From the NCBI GenBank assembly GCA_028819955.1, contig JAPPKP010000151.1:1-19647 (forward strand): a stretch of 19,647 bases of DNA. The letters are read 5' to 3'. The stretch's first letter is position 1; the number at the start of each line of letters is the position of its first letter. The stretch comes from Rhodospirillaceae bacterium (GTDB taxonomy: Bacteria; Pseudomonadota; Alphaproteobacteria; UBA828). The notes under the pieces are model-generated. The model did no database searches and was not told the origin of the DNA. It worked only from the letters and a program-made list of their open reading frames with translations. The position numbers were made by a program, and so were the translations under genes. Shown in pieces: positions 1-7,849 of this stretch.

Positions 1-2
1 TG

Positions 3-611
3 ATGCAGGCGGCGGGCGCCTCGCTCGACGAGATCGTCGACATGATCTGCTTCAACCACGACGCCCGCGGCATGGACGCCGCCGTCGATACCTGGTGCAA
101 CGAGACCGTCGAGGGGCTCGCTATCGGCGAGGCCACGTCTTACACGGCGATCGGGATGACCGGCCTCCATCGCATGGGACAGGTCGGCTGCTACCGCGCC
201 ATCGCGGACTTCAGCGCAGGACCCCGGGTCGCGCACAACCTGCCGAGCGTCCACTGGCACGACCAGCGTATCTCGGGTGCGAGCCGTAAGGCGCACGGGC
301 GACTCATCGGCATCTCGGGTCAGGTCGCTTCGGACGGGCAGAAGAACATCATCGCGCGAGGCGATGTCGCCTCCCAGGCGCACTACTGCTTCGGCCAGAT
401 CCGAGGCGTGCTGGAGAAGCACGGGGCGAGCCTCGACGACATTGTCGAGATCGTCTCCTTCCACAAGGACCCGAGAGCGTGGGAGACGGTGATGGCGGTG
501 GGCAGCGAGCTGTTCCAATCAGGACGCGGCCCGGCCTGGACCCCGATCGGCTGCACCGGCCTCTACCTCGAAGGCTATCTGCACGAGATCTACGCGATCG
601 CCATGGTGTGA
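3..611 (+). CDS. Tandem Rid-domain (YjgF/YER057c/UK114) protein, 5'-truncated
   Basis: The visible 202 residues hold the C-terminal half of one Rid domain (about residues 1-75, with GASLDEIVDMICFNHDAR) and a complete second Rid domain (about 80-202, with LIGISGQVASDGQ and GASLDDIVEIVSFHKD). The two halves repeat the same GASLD-(E/D)-IV motif, so this is a two-domain protein. The ATG at base 3 is probably internal and the true start lies off the contig. Classical RidA proteins hydrolyse reactive enamines and imines using an arginine in a PARxxV motif. Here the matching site reads PAWTPIG in domain 2 and SYTAIGM in domain 1, so that arginine is absent and imine deaminase activity is doubtful. 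It converges on the HEPN gene 43 bases away. Family assignment is secure; substrate and function are unknown. Confidence 0.85.
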   Translation: MQAAGASLDEIVDMICFNHDARGMDAAVDTWCNETVEGLAIGEATSYTAIGMTGLHRMGQVGCYRAIADFSAGPRVAHNLPSVHWHDQRISGASRKAHGRLIGISGQVASDGQKNIIARGDVASQAHYCFGQIRGVLEKHGASLDDIVEIVSFHKDPRAWETVMAVGSELFQSGRGPAWTPIGCTGLYLEGYLHEIYAIAMV

Positions 612-654
612 ACATGTCGGTCCGCGCCTAAGGAGCCGTGCCTCCAAGAGTTCG

Positions 655-1164
655 TCAGCCGCGCATGTTCCCGAAGGCAAGCAGGCCTGTGAGGAAGGTA
701 TCCGCCTGGATGCTTCCACGGACGCCGTTCCAATCAACGAACGCCAGTTCCGCCTGGCCTACCAAATCGAGGGCTTCGCGGCGCGTGAAGCGACGCGCTA
801 GATCGTAGTCCGCTTGGTGGCGGGCCTCCTGAATTTCGACAAGTGCGCTCGCAACCCGAACGAGCTCCGGTTGCAGTGTTTGGCCATTCAAGCCAGGGGC
901 GAGCTTTCGCGACACGTTGTCGTCCGAAAACTGCTGGGCGACTTGTCTCATTGCGGCATGACCGAACGCTCGCGCCAAGCAACGTCGGAGAGCGGCCCGG
1001 TCGTGGCCGCGAAGCATGCGCTTTGTCGCTTCGTCGACCAGCAGATGAAAGAGAGCGTAGTAGGACGCCGAAATCGCCCGGCGCAGGCTCGCTTGCAACG
1101 GCCGCCGCGGTTCCTTGACGGCGAGCTGTCGGGCTTGACGCAACAAATCAACATGCAGGCTCAC
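655..1164 (-). CDS. HEPN-domain protein (UPF0332-like), possible toxin
   Basis: The product is 169 residues. I chose the GTG start at 1164 because it overlaps the upstream gene's TGA as GTGA, and because the longer reading frame upstream is just the other gene read out of frame. Near the N terminus (28-40) it has RRAISASYYALFH, the arginine-plus-YYAxFH pattern of HEPN proteins of the UPF0332 type. Around 115-121 it has RHQADYD, similar to the R-x-ADY segment of the same group. HEPN domains are all-alpha. Many are metal-independent RNases or partners of nucleotidyltransferases in toxin-antitoxin and defence systems. The shared operon with a small protein suggests a two-component module. No nucleotidyltransferase is encoded next to it. 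It could equally be a non-toxic HEPN scaffold. Confidence 0.7.
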   Translation of the reverse strand: MSLHVDLLRQARQLAVKEPRRPLQASLRRAISASYYALFHLLVDEATKRMLRGHDRAALRRCLARAFGHAAMRQVAQQFSDDNVSRKLAPGLNGQTLQPELVRVASALVEIQEARHQADYDLARRFTRREALDLVGQAELAFVDWNGVRGSIQADTFLTGLLAFGNMRG

Positions 1165-1433
1165 GAGACTAAGGCGACCTCCGAAGCTCCTCGGAAGCGG
1201 ACATAGACCCAGATTGCAGACTCGGTTTCGCGGCGGACGAGATCGCGCACCATGTCCCGCAGCCGGGATCGGGTCTCGAAGTCGACCTCCTCGTCCGTGA
1301 GATAGCCCCACACCCACACGGCGGGCTTGTCCGTTGAATCGATGCCTGTTTCTACTTCCCAGCCGCTCACCGGGGTCGGAAGATTTCGCAGCGTTCCCAG
1401 CGCAGCCTCGATGTTGGCAGCCGTGATGTCCAT
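1161..1433 (-). CDS. Small protein of unknown function, partner of the HEPN gene
   Basis: I do not recognise a named family. The product is 90 residues, rich in acidic and arginine residues, with a predicted alpha/beta pattern: a helix near 5-16, a strand region AVWVWGYL, a helix with TRSRLRDMVRDLVRR, and a strand WVYVRFRG near the end. The ATG at 1433 is preferred because AGGTG lies six bases upstream. A GTG at 1442 and an ATG at 1439 are also in frame but leave no room for a ribosome site. Its TGA overlaps the GTG of the HEPN gene (GTGA), implying translational coupling. By position, a small first gene before a HEPN gene is typical of an antitoxin or a nucleotidyltransferase-like partner. 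However, the GSxxxG and DxD motifs of MNT nucleotidyltransferases are not visible. Confidence 0.65.
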   Translation of the reverse strand: MDITAANIEAALGTLRNLPTPVSGWEVETGIDSTDKPAVWVWGYLTDEEVDFETRSRLRDMVRDLVRRETESAIWVYVRFRGASEVALVS

Positions 1434-1623
1434 CTCCATCACCTGATGGGCGTTACAAACAGCGCACCCTCCGAGGGAAAGATACCGGCAGACGGAGGTT
1501 CAGTGAACTACGAATGACCGGCGCTGCCCTTCTTCCTTCGAATTTGCTGCGCCTTCTCCGCACTTGAGCCCCCGTGGCAATGTGACCGGTCGCGCCGCTG
1601 CGGCGCCTGCCGAGGAGAAACCG

Positions 1624-2013
1624 ATGATCACGCTTCATAATCCGGATACGGTCGTGGCGCCTGCGTCGTTCTACAGCCAAGCGGCGGAGGTGGGGCCGGG
1701 CAAGCGCTGGCTCCACATCTCGGGCCAGGTGGGCGCCACGCCGGACGGAACGCTCGCAGACGGCTTCGAGGCGCAGAGCGATCGGGTCTGGCGCAACATC
1801 GCGGCCCTGCTTGCCGCCGCCGACATGACCATGGCGAACCTGGTGATCGTGCGGGCGCTGCTGGTGGACCGCGCCCACCTCGGGGCCTACCGGGAGATCA
1901 GGGACCGCCACCTGGCGGGCCATCAGGCCGCGTCCACGCTCCTGATCGTGGCCGGCCTCGCCGACGAGCGCTGGCTGATCGAGATCGAGGCGCTGGCCGC
2001 CGCCGAGACCTGA
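1624..2013 (+). CDS. Rid family (YjgF/YER057c/UK114) protein, arginine-less
   Basis: The product is 129 residues, the normal length of a single Rid domain. Conserved features include WLHISGQVGATPDG (29-42) and the C-terminal strand IEIEALA (119-125). The start at 1624 is supported by GAGGAG at 1612-1617 with a six-base spacer; an in-frame ATG at 1564 would add a low-complexity extension. In E. coli RidA the catalytic Arg105 sits in PARSCVEV. The aligned segment here is QAASTLLIVAGL, with alanine instead of arginine. This places it with the Rid subfamilies that lack imine deaminase activity. The gene is divergent from the HEPN unit and convergent with the ABC ATPase gene. Its metabolic role is unknown; location near a transporter is suggestive only. 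Confidence 0.88.
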   Translation: MITLHNPDTVVAPASFYSQAAEVGPGKRWLHISGQVGATPDGTLADGFEAQSDRVWRNIAALLAAADMTMANLVIVRALLVDRAHLGAYREIRDRHLAGHQAASTLLIVAGLADERWLIEIEALAAAET

Positions 2014-2027
2014 TCGGGCGCCGATCA
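2011..2027. terminator. Inverted repeat carrying both convergent stop codons
   Basis: TGATCGG and CCGATCA form a perfect 7-bp stem around a GCG loop. The outer three bases of the left arm are the TGA of the Rid gene, and those of the right arm are the TGA of the minus-strand ATPase gene. It may act as a bidirectional terminator or 3'-end stabiliser, but no T-run follows on either strand. Confidence 0.35.
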
Positions 2028-3194
2028 GGCGGCGTCGGCCTCCTCGCCCGCGCCTATGCCGGCGCCGTTCTCGGCCGAGGTGATGGCGCATTCGGACTCG
2101 CGCCACCAGAGCGCCTCCAGATTGTTTACATCGACGCCACGATCCCAGATCCGCGCCTTGACCGGGCCGATGTCGGTATCGAGGGTCTGGTCAAGGTACT
2201 TTCCCTTGTAGATCGTCGCCCCGCTGGTACACGGCAACGCGTTGATGCCGGGCTCGTCGATGGTCGAGCCGCGAGACGCGAGCCTGATCCGCTCCGCCCG
2301 CACCGCGACGCAGGCCGGCGCACCCTTCTCCGCCAGGCCGGCGCCGCTCCAGGCGCCGCTGATCACGTGCCCGCCGATGCGCACGCTGGCGGTGCCGTTC
2401 TGTACGGTCTCGATGGTCCCTTCCAACAGGTTCTCCACGCCCATGAAGTCCGCGACGAAGCGGGTTGCCGGCCGGTCGAAGAGATCGGTGGGCGGTCCTT
2501 CCTGCACGATGCGTCCGCGCCGCATCAGGATGATCCGGTCGCTCATGGTGAGCGCCTCTTCCTGACTGTGCGTGACGTAGATGAAGGTGAGACCGAGCTT
2601 CTCGTGGAGGTCGAGGAGTTCCACCTGCATGTCGACGCGCAGCTTCTCGTCGAGCGCGCCAAGCGGCTCGTCCAGCAGCAGAATGGCGGGCTCCGTCACC
2701 AGCGCGCGGGCCAGCGCCACCCGCTGGCGCTCGCCACCCGAGAGCTGGTGAACGCGGCGGCCGTACTTGTCCAGGAGCCGGACCAGGGCCAGCGCGTCTT
2801 CCGCCCGCTTGCGCCGCTGATCCTTGTCGATGCCGCGCACGCGGAGCCCGTACTCGACGTTCTGCCCGACCGACATGTGGGGGAAGAGCGCGTAGTGCTG
2901 GAACACGGTGGTGCAGTTGCGTCGGGAAGCCGGGATGGCCGAGACGTCCTCGCCGTCGATGGCAATGCGCGCGATCCGGGTGGGGCGCTCGAGCCCGGCG
3001 ACGATCCTGAGCAGCGTCGTCTTGCCGGAGCCGCTCTCCCCCAGGAGCGTGAGGAACTCGCCCCGCTGCGCCGTGATCGACACGTCGTCGAGCGCGACCA
3101 CATCGCCGAAGCGGTGGGTCGCATGCTCGACCTGCAGGATCTGATCGCCGCCGGCCGCGGCGACGCGCGGCGCGGCTGCTTCACTTGTTGCCAT
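2025..3194 (-). CDS. PotA-type ABC transporter ATP-binding protein (orphan)
   Basis: The product is 389 residues from the ATG at 3194, chosen because GGAGGAG lies six bases upstream; a TTG at 3215 is also in frame. It has a Walker A GESGSGKTT (52-60), a Q-loop in VFQHYALFPHMSV, the signature LSGGERQRVALARAL, a Walker [13 protein letters not shown], and an H-loop histidine in YVTHSQEEAL. A C-terminal TOBE-like regulatory region and an Ala/Gly/Glu-rich tail follow. This is the architecture of the importer ATPases of the polyamine/opine/iron group. In Walker A the usual Pro is Glu. Its ATG overlaps the 3' end of a permease reading frame by 14 bases, as in an intact operon, but that permease is broken, so the ATPase has lost its cognate membrane partner here. 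It might serve the importer encoded at 4.2-8.7 kb or be decaying. Confidence 0.9.
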   Translation of the reverse strand: MATSEAAAPRVAAAGGDQILQVEHATHRFGDVVALDDVSITAQRGEFLTLLGESGSGKTTLLRIVAGLERPTRIARIAIDGEDVSAIPASRRNCTTVFQHYALFPHMSVGQNVEYGLRVRGIDKDQRRKRAEDALALVRLLDKYGRRVHQLSGGERQRVALARALVTEPAILLLDEPLGALDEKLRVDMQVELLDLHEKLGLTFIYVTHSQEEALTMSDRIILMRRGRIVQEGPPTDLFDRPATRFVADFMGVENLLEGTIETVQNGTASVRIGGHVISGAWSGAGLAEKGAPACVAVRAERIRLASRGSTIDEPGINALPCTSGATIYKGKYLDQTLDTDIGPVKARIWDRGVDVNNLEALWWRESECAITSAENGAGIGAGEEADAA

Positions 3195-3475
3195 CTCGGC
3201 CTCCTCCGAAGGCAAGCTTGATCGCGAGGAAGGTGAGCCCGATGCTCGCGATCGTCACCAGCGTGCTCATTGCATAGATGAGCGGCACGGTCGTGTTGTG
3301 CGCGCCCGATTGTATCCACTTCAGCAAACATGAAGATACTGAAGGGCAGCTCGAAGCACGACAGCAAAAGAGGGAAGAAGGCGCCCGTCGCACAGATGGC
3401 GGCTTCAGGATCCGCACTTCGATGCCGCACGTCGTCGGCCTCGTTGGCTTCCCTTAGCACCGGATGACGTTCCGC
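3181..3475 (-). pseudogene. C-terminal remnant of a PotC-type ABC permease, frameshifted
   Basis: In one frame the minus strand reads EVRILKP and then, about 80 bases later, GAHNTTVPLIYAMSTLVTIA followed by a final hydrophobic helix ending LAIKLAFGGGRDGNK-stop. A neighbouring frame supplies the missing middle, AICATGAFFPLLLSCFELP. Joined together, this matches the order of PotC-type permeases after the EAA loop (proline-containing helix, a helix ending in an acidic motif, a TTVPL-like segment, last helix). Continuity therefore needs a one-base loss near 3400 and a one-base gain near 3310. Further upstream, VLREANEADD (about 3460) could be an EAA-loop trace in the second frame, after which homology stops. 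The 5' two-thirds of the gene are absent. Sequencing errors could explain the two indels but not the missing part. Confidence 0.65.
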
Positions 3476-3864
3476 GCGGTCGCAGGCGCCTGCGGCCACT
3501 GCTCACGCCGCCGAGGCACTTGGCTGGCCGAGTCCCGCCTGCGGCAGATAAGCTGAGTCGGCTAACGGCTGGTCGTTCCAATGCCAGTATCAAGTGTCCG
3601 TGACAGTGCACAAAATGTCGTTGACATGGCAAAACCGTGATCACAGGATTGGCTGCCGGTCACGCAACTCTTGAGCGGTCCAACCAATAGGTGCGGCAAT
3701 TGGCGCAAGAGCGGGAAGTTCGCGAAGTTAGGACGGCACAGAATAGTCAGCGGTAATGCGTCGCTAACCGAACTGACTACGACGGTCAATAGGCACCGTC
3801 TCGCGAACACAATGTCCTGTACTTGCAGCTGTTACCGGCGGGACCGCGTTGTCGGAGCGACGGA

Positions 3865-3893
3865 TTGGCAGGGTGTTGGGAGGGCTCTATATC
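3865..3893 (+). promoter_or_regulatory. Putative sigma70-type promoter of the ABC importer operon
   Basis: TTGGCA (3865-3870), a 17-bp spacer and TATATC (3888-3893) match a housekeeping promoter well. Transcription would begin near 3900, giving a leader of about 290 bases before the ATPase start at 4194. The strand and position fit the importer operon. Confidence 0.5.
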
Positions 3894-3926
3894 TTGTTGA
3901 CTCGAAATGAGAAGGCGCCCATCCGG

Positions 3927-3946
3927 CGAACATGGCATGATGTTCG
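3927..3946. promoter_or_regulatory. Operator-like dyad in the importer leader
   Basis: CGAACAT and ATGTTCG are perfect inverted arms separated by six bases (GGCATG). It lies 33 bases after the putative -10 box, where a repressor could block initiation or elongation. The half-sites face each other, so it is not the direct-repeat SOS box of alphaproteobacteria. No regulator gene is nearby. Confidence 0.35.
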
Positions 3947-4026
3947 TTGATGGCTGGCGACCCTGTAATCGGCAATTTCACGCGCATGCGTTGTACGTTA
4001 AGTAATTCGGCCTTGGCTCCACTAAA

Positions 4027-4185
4027 ATGCGCTCAGCAGCCAAGATGATTTCACACTTTTCTCAAGGACGCTTCGATCTGGAGGACTTGGTATCTGAATC
4101 GGTTGGAATTGATGGATTGCTTCGGATTCCGGGACCACACGGCACAAGTTTTGGCCCGAAATGCCGGTTGTCTATGCGCGGTTAG
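4027..4185 (+). CDS. Possible 52-residue leader peptide (uncertain)
   Basis: An open frame starts at ATG 4027 (MRSAAKMISHF...) and stops at TAG 4183-4185, inside the ribosome-binding region (AGGTGAT, 4184-4190) of the following ATPase gene. No similarity is recognised and no clear Shine-Dalgarno precedes it. The stop position would allow coupling with, or translation-dependent control of, the ATPase gene. Chance is a serious alternative in a region with mixed composition. Confidence 0.2.
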   Translation: MRSAAKMISHFSQGRFDLEDLVSESVGIDGLLRIPGPHGTSFGPKCRLSMRG

Positions 4186-4193
4186 GTGATTGG

Positions 4194-5309
4194 ATGACGA
4201 CCGTTGCCCCCGATATTGTAGTCTTCGACCGCGTGCAGAAGAGCTACGACGGCGAGACCCTGGTCGTTAAGGACCTCAATCTAAGCATCAAGACCGGCGA
4301 GTTCCTGACGATGTTGGGCCCTTCGGGATCCGGAAAGACCACTTGCTTGATGATGCTGGCAGGCTTCGAGCCGGCTACTCATGGCGAAATCTATTTGAGC
4401 GATCGTCCGATCAATAAGGTTGCCCCTCACCGACGAAATATAGGCATGGTCTTTCAAGACTATGCGCTGTTTCCGCATATGACGGTTACCGAGAATCTCG
4501 CGTTTCCGTTGAAGGTTCGCAAGATTCGCAAATCGGAAATCGAGGCGAAAGTCAAGCGCGCGTTGGACATGGTTCGCCTGCCTGACTTTGGGAACCGTCG
4601 ACCCGGCCAGCTATCGGGGGGGCAGCAACAGCGCGTGGCGGTGGCACGGGCATTGGTGTTCGAGCCCGACCTGGTGCTCATGGATGAACCTCTCGGCGCT
4701 CTGGACAAGAACTTGCGCGAGGAAATGCAGTATGAAATCAAGCATATTCATGAAGAGCTTGGCGTTACCATCGTTTACGTCACGCACGATCAGTCCGAAG
4801 CCTTGACCATGTCCAATCGAATTGCCGTCTTTAATGATGGCGTGATCCAACAGCTTGCGAGCCCCAGCGCGCTTTACGAACAGCCGGAGAATGCTTTCGT
4901 CGCGCAGTTTATCGGCGAGAACAACCGCCTTTGCGGTAAGGTTAATGCTGTCGAGGGGAAGCATTGCCAGGTGGACCTGGATGGCGGCGGCACCGTTCGC
5001 GCCCTCAACGTGAAGGTCGAGGGAACAGGCGCACGCACGACCCTTTCGCTTCGTCCCGAACGCGTCATCGTCGCGTGCCAGGACGGGGAGGTGGACAATT
5101 CGATTGTGGGTCGTGTGGAAGAGTTGATCTATTTGGGAGACCATATCCGCGCGCGCTTGGTTGTCGGCGCGACTGACGAGTTCGTCGTGAAGATTCCGAA
5201 TACGGAACGCCATGCGGCGTTGCGTGCGGGCATGAACGTCAACCTGGGCTGGGCCGCAGACGATTGCCGGGCGTTGGATGCTCCGGTTGACGTAGATGAG
5301 CCCGGTTAG
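4194..5309 (+). CDS. PotA-type ABC transporter ATP-binding protein
   Basis: The product is 371 residues. The ATG at 4194 is preferred because AGGTGAT ends three bases upstream; an ATG at 4161 has no ribosome site. Motifs are Walker [10 protein letters not shown] (42-50), Q-loop [15 protein letters not shown], signature [15 protein letters not shown], Walker [13 protein letters not shown] and H-loop [13 protein letters not shown], followed by a TOBE domain (about 290-365, with LSLRPERV). This is a cytoplasmic ATPase powering an importer of the polyamine/opine/iron type. It is the first gene of a four-gene set (ATPase, binding protein, two permeases) forming a complete transporter. Codon use looks less GC-rich than the surrounding housekeeping genes, consistent with acquisition. 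It is clearly distinct from the orphan ATPase at 2025-3194 and not a recent duplicate. Substrate cannot be told from the ATPase. Confidence 0.92.
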   Translation: MTTVAPDIVVFDRVQKSYDGETLVVKDLNLSIKTGEFLTMLGPSGSGKTTCLMMLAGFEPATHGEIYLSDRPINKVAPHRRNIGMVFQDYALFPHMTVTENLAFPLKVRKIRKSEIEAKVKRALDMVRLPDFGNRRPGQLSGGQQQRVAVARALVFEPDLVLMDEPLGALDKNLREEMQYEIKHIHEELGVTIVYVTHDQSEALTMSNRIAVFNDGVIQQLASPSALYEQPENAFVAQFIGENNRLCGKVNAVEGKHCQVDLDGGGTVRALNVKVEGTGARTTLSLRPERVIVACQDGEVDNSIVGRVEELIYLGDHIRARLVVGATDEFVVKIPNTERHAALRAGMNVNLGWAADDCRALDAPVDVDEPG

Positions 5310-5321
5310 AGCAGATCAAGA

Positions 5322-5342
5322 CGCATCGGTGTTGCCGATGCG
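5322..5342 (+). other. Intercistronic hairpin before the binding-protein gene
   Basis: CGCATCGG and CCGATGCG make a perfect 8-bp stem with loop TGTTG. There is no T-run after it, so it is more likely an mRNA processing or stability element protecting the binding-protein message than a terminator. Confidence 0.4.
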
Positions 5343-5394
5343 AGGCTTGAGAACCCGCCGGTGTGTCCGGCAAACGAGAGGGGAGTAAGCGAAG

Positions 5395-6498
<1,104 letters not shown>

Positions 6499-6510
6499 CG
6501 GAGCCTTAGA

Positions 6511-6548
6511 GGGGCGGGACGCGCATGTGCGCCCCGCCCCCACTTTTT
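6511..6548 (+). terminator. Intrinsic terminator inside the ABC operon
   Basis: GGGGCGGG (6511-6518) pairs with CCCGCCCC (6533-6540); inside, GCGC pairs with GCGC around an ATGT loop, with only an AC bulge. Five Ts follow at 6544-6548. This is a strong rho-independent terminator 12 bases after the binding-protein stop. Partial read-through would give more binding protein than permease. Confidence 0.85.
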
Positions 6549-6581
6549 CGAGACCCCTGAGCGAGACGTAGGCCCGCGCGC

Positions 6582-7844
6582 ATGTCGACGGCCGCCGATA
6601 GCACTCTGCGAACCGCCGATGGCGTGCCACTGAAGACGAGCCTGCGCCGGGCGATGGCTCGCAGGCGTGTCCGCACGTTCTTGCTGGTCGTCCCCATTCT
6701 GGCGTTCTTGATGATCACATTCGTTTTTCCCGTTATCGACATGCTGTTCAGAAGTGTCGACAATCAGATCGTTTCGTCCGTTCTTCCCCGTACGACGCTG
6801 GCCATTCAAAGCTGGGACCCTGCGAGCGAGGAGTTGCCGCCGGAATTCGTCTACGAAGCCCTGGTGCTGGACATTCAGGAGTCATTCAAGGACAAGACAT
6901 TAGGCCGTGCCGGGCGTCGCTTGAATTACGAACAATCCGGAATAATGAGCTTGTTCCGGAAATCGGGACGACGGGCTAAGCGCATCACAGAGGCTCCCTT
7001 CAGGGACCAGGTCTTGGCGATCGATCAGCGCTGGGCGGAGCTGACAACCTGGCAATTGATTTATCAGGAATCGAGCAAGGTAACCGAAAGTTACTTCTTG
7101 TCTGCCGTCGACCTGCGGGTTGACTACAAGGGTGAGATCTCCTGGAAGGCAGAGGAGCGACGAATTTATCTGTTTCTGTTCTATCGCACATTATGGATGA
7201 GTGCGCTCATCACCGTATTCTGCCTGCTCCTCGGCTATCCGATTGCCTTCCTCCTGGCGACGTTACCGCCGCGCCAAAGCAATCTCTTGCTGATTCTCGT
7301 CCTGCTGCCATTCTGGACCTCTCTCTTGGTCAGGACGACTGCGTGGATCGCGCTACTGCAGTCCGAGGGAGTGTTGAATGACTTGATGGTATTCGTGGGC
7401 ATAATTTCCGAAGACGGTCGTTTGCAGATGATTCACAACAAGATCGGCACGTTTGTGGCGATGACGCATATTCTCTTGCCCTTCATGATCCTGCCTCTCT
7501 ATTCCGTGATGAAAACGATTCCCTCCACTTATATGCGGGCGGCGCGTTCTCTGGGCGCATCGCCGTTCACTGGCTTTATCAAGGTCTATATGCCCAATAC
7601 CGTGCCGGGAATTGGCGCTGGTTGCATTCTAGTTTTCATTCTATCGATCGGCTATTACATCACGCCCGCCCTCGTTGGAGGGCGGACCGGCACGTTCATC
7701 TCGAATATCATCGCCCTGCATATCAGCGAGACGTTGAACTGGGGTCTGGCCGCTGCACTGGGCGTGATCCTGCTGGCGCTCGTCCTGTTGCTCTATTTCC
7801 TCTATGACAGGATCGTGGGCGTCGCCAACATGAAGCTTGGTTAG
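6582..7844 (+). CDS. PotB-type ABC permease with a large periplasmic insertion
   Basis: The product is 420 residues, against roughly 280-320 usual for PotB. The first membrane segment (about 32-56) is followed by some 140 hydrophilic residues (57-195) before the second (about 197-226); further segments lie near 234-258, 290-310, 343-366 and 387-409. The EAA loop that docks on the ATPase is at about 319-340 (RAARSLGASPFTGFIKVYMP). Long first loops of this kind occur in some permeases of this group in alphaproteobacteria. The insertion here is charged and may contact the binding protein. The start at 6582 has no strong ribosome site; an ATG at 6654 is possible and would keep all membrane segments. 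Five bases separate it from the next permease. Confidence 0.9.
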   Translation: MSTAADSTLRTADGVPLKTSLRRAMARRRVRTFLLVVPILAFLMITFVFPVIDMLFRSVDNQIVSSVLPRTTLAIQSWDPASEELPPEFVYEALVLDIQESFKDKTLGRAGRRLNYEQSGIMSLFRKSGRRAKRITEAPFRDQVLAIDQRWAELTTWQLIYQESSKVTESYFLSAVDLRVDYKGEISWKAEERRIYLFLFYRTLWMSALITVFCLLLGYPIAFLLATLPPRQSNLLLILVLLPFWTSLLVRTTAWIALLQSEGVLNDLMVFVGIISEDGRLQMIHNKIGTFVAMTHILLPFMILPLYSVMKTIPSTYMRAARSLGASPFTGFIKVYMPNTVPGIGAGCILVFILSIGYYITPALVGGRTGTFISNIIALHISETLNWGLAAALGVILLALVLLLYFLYDRIVGVANMKLG

Positions 7845-7849
7845 GGCTT

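Larger units (their letters stand above)
3476..4193. other. Non-coding region upstream of the ABC importer operon
   Basis: About 700 bases without a convincing gene. By eye it is clearly lower in GC than the flanks. It starts with a 14-bp palindrome CGCAGGCGCCTGCG (3481-3494) and two copies of CGCCTGCGGC (3487-3496 and 3536-3545), close to where the permease remnant ends. Further right are a promoter (3865-3893), a dyad (3927-3946) and a possible leader peptide (4027-4185). I see no transposase, tRNA or clear IS ends. The region may be a recombination scar plus the regulatory region of the importer operon. Confidence 0.6.

Noticed and set aside
655..1433. Classical MNT/HEPN toxin-antitoxin system
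   Set aside because: The partner lacks the GSxxxG and DxD motifs of MNT nucleotidyltransferases, so only a HEPN-plus-unknown pair is claimed.
3927..3946. LexA box upstream of the importer
   Set aside because: The GAAC and GTTC half-sites form an inverted repeat with the wrong spacing; alphaproteobacterial boxes are direct repeats GTTC-N7-GTTC.
3476..4026. Insertion sequence or integrase remnant in the non-coding region
   Set aside because: No transposase-like peptide, terminal inverted repeats or target duplication could be identified by eye.
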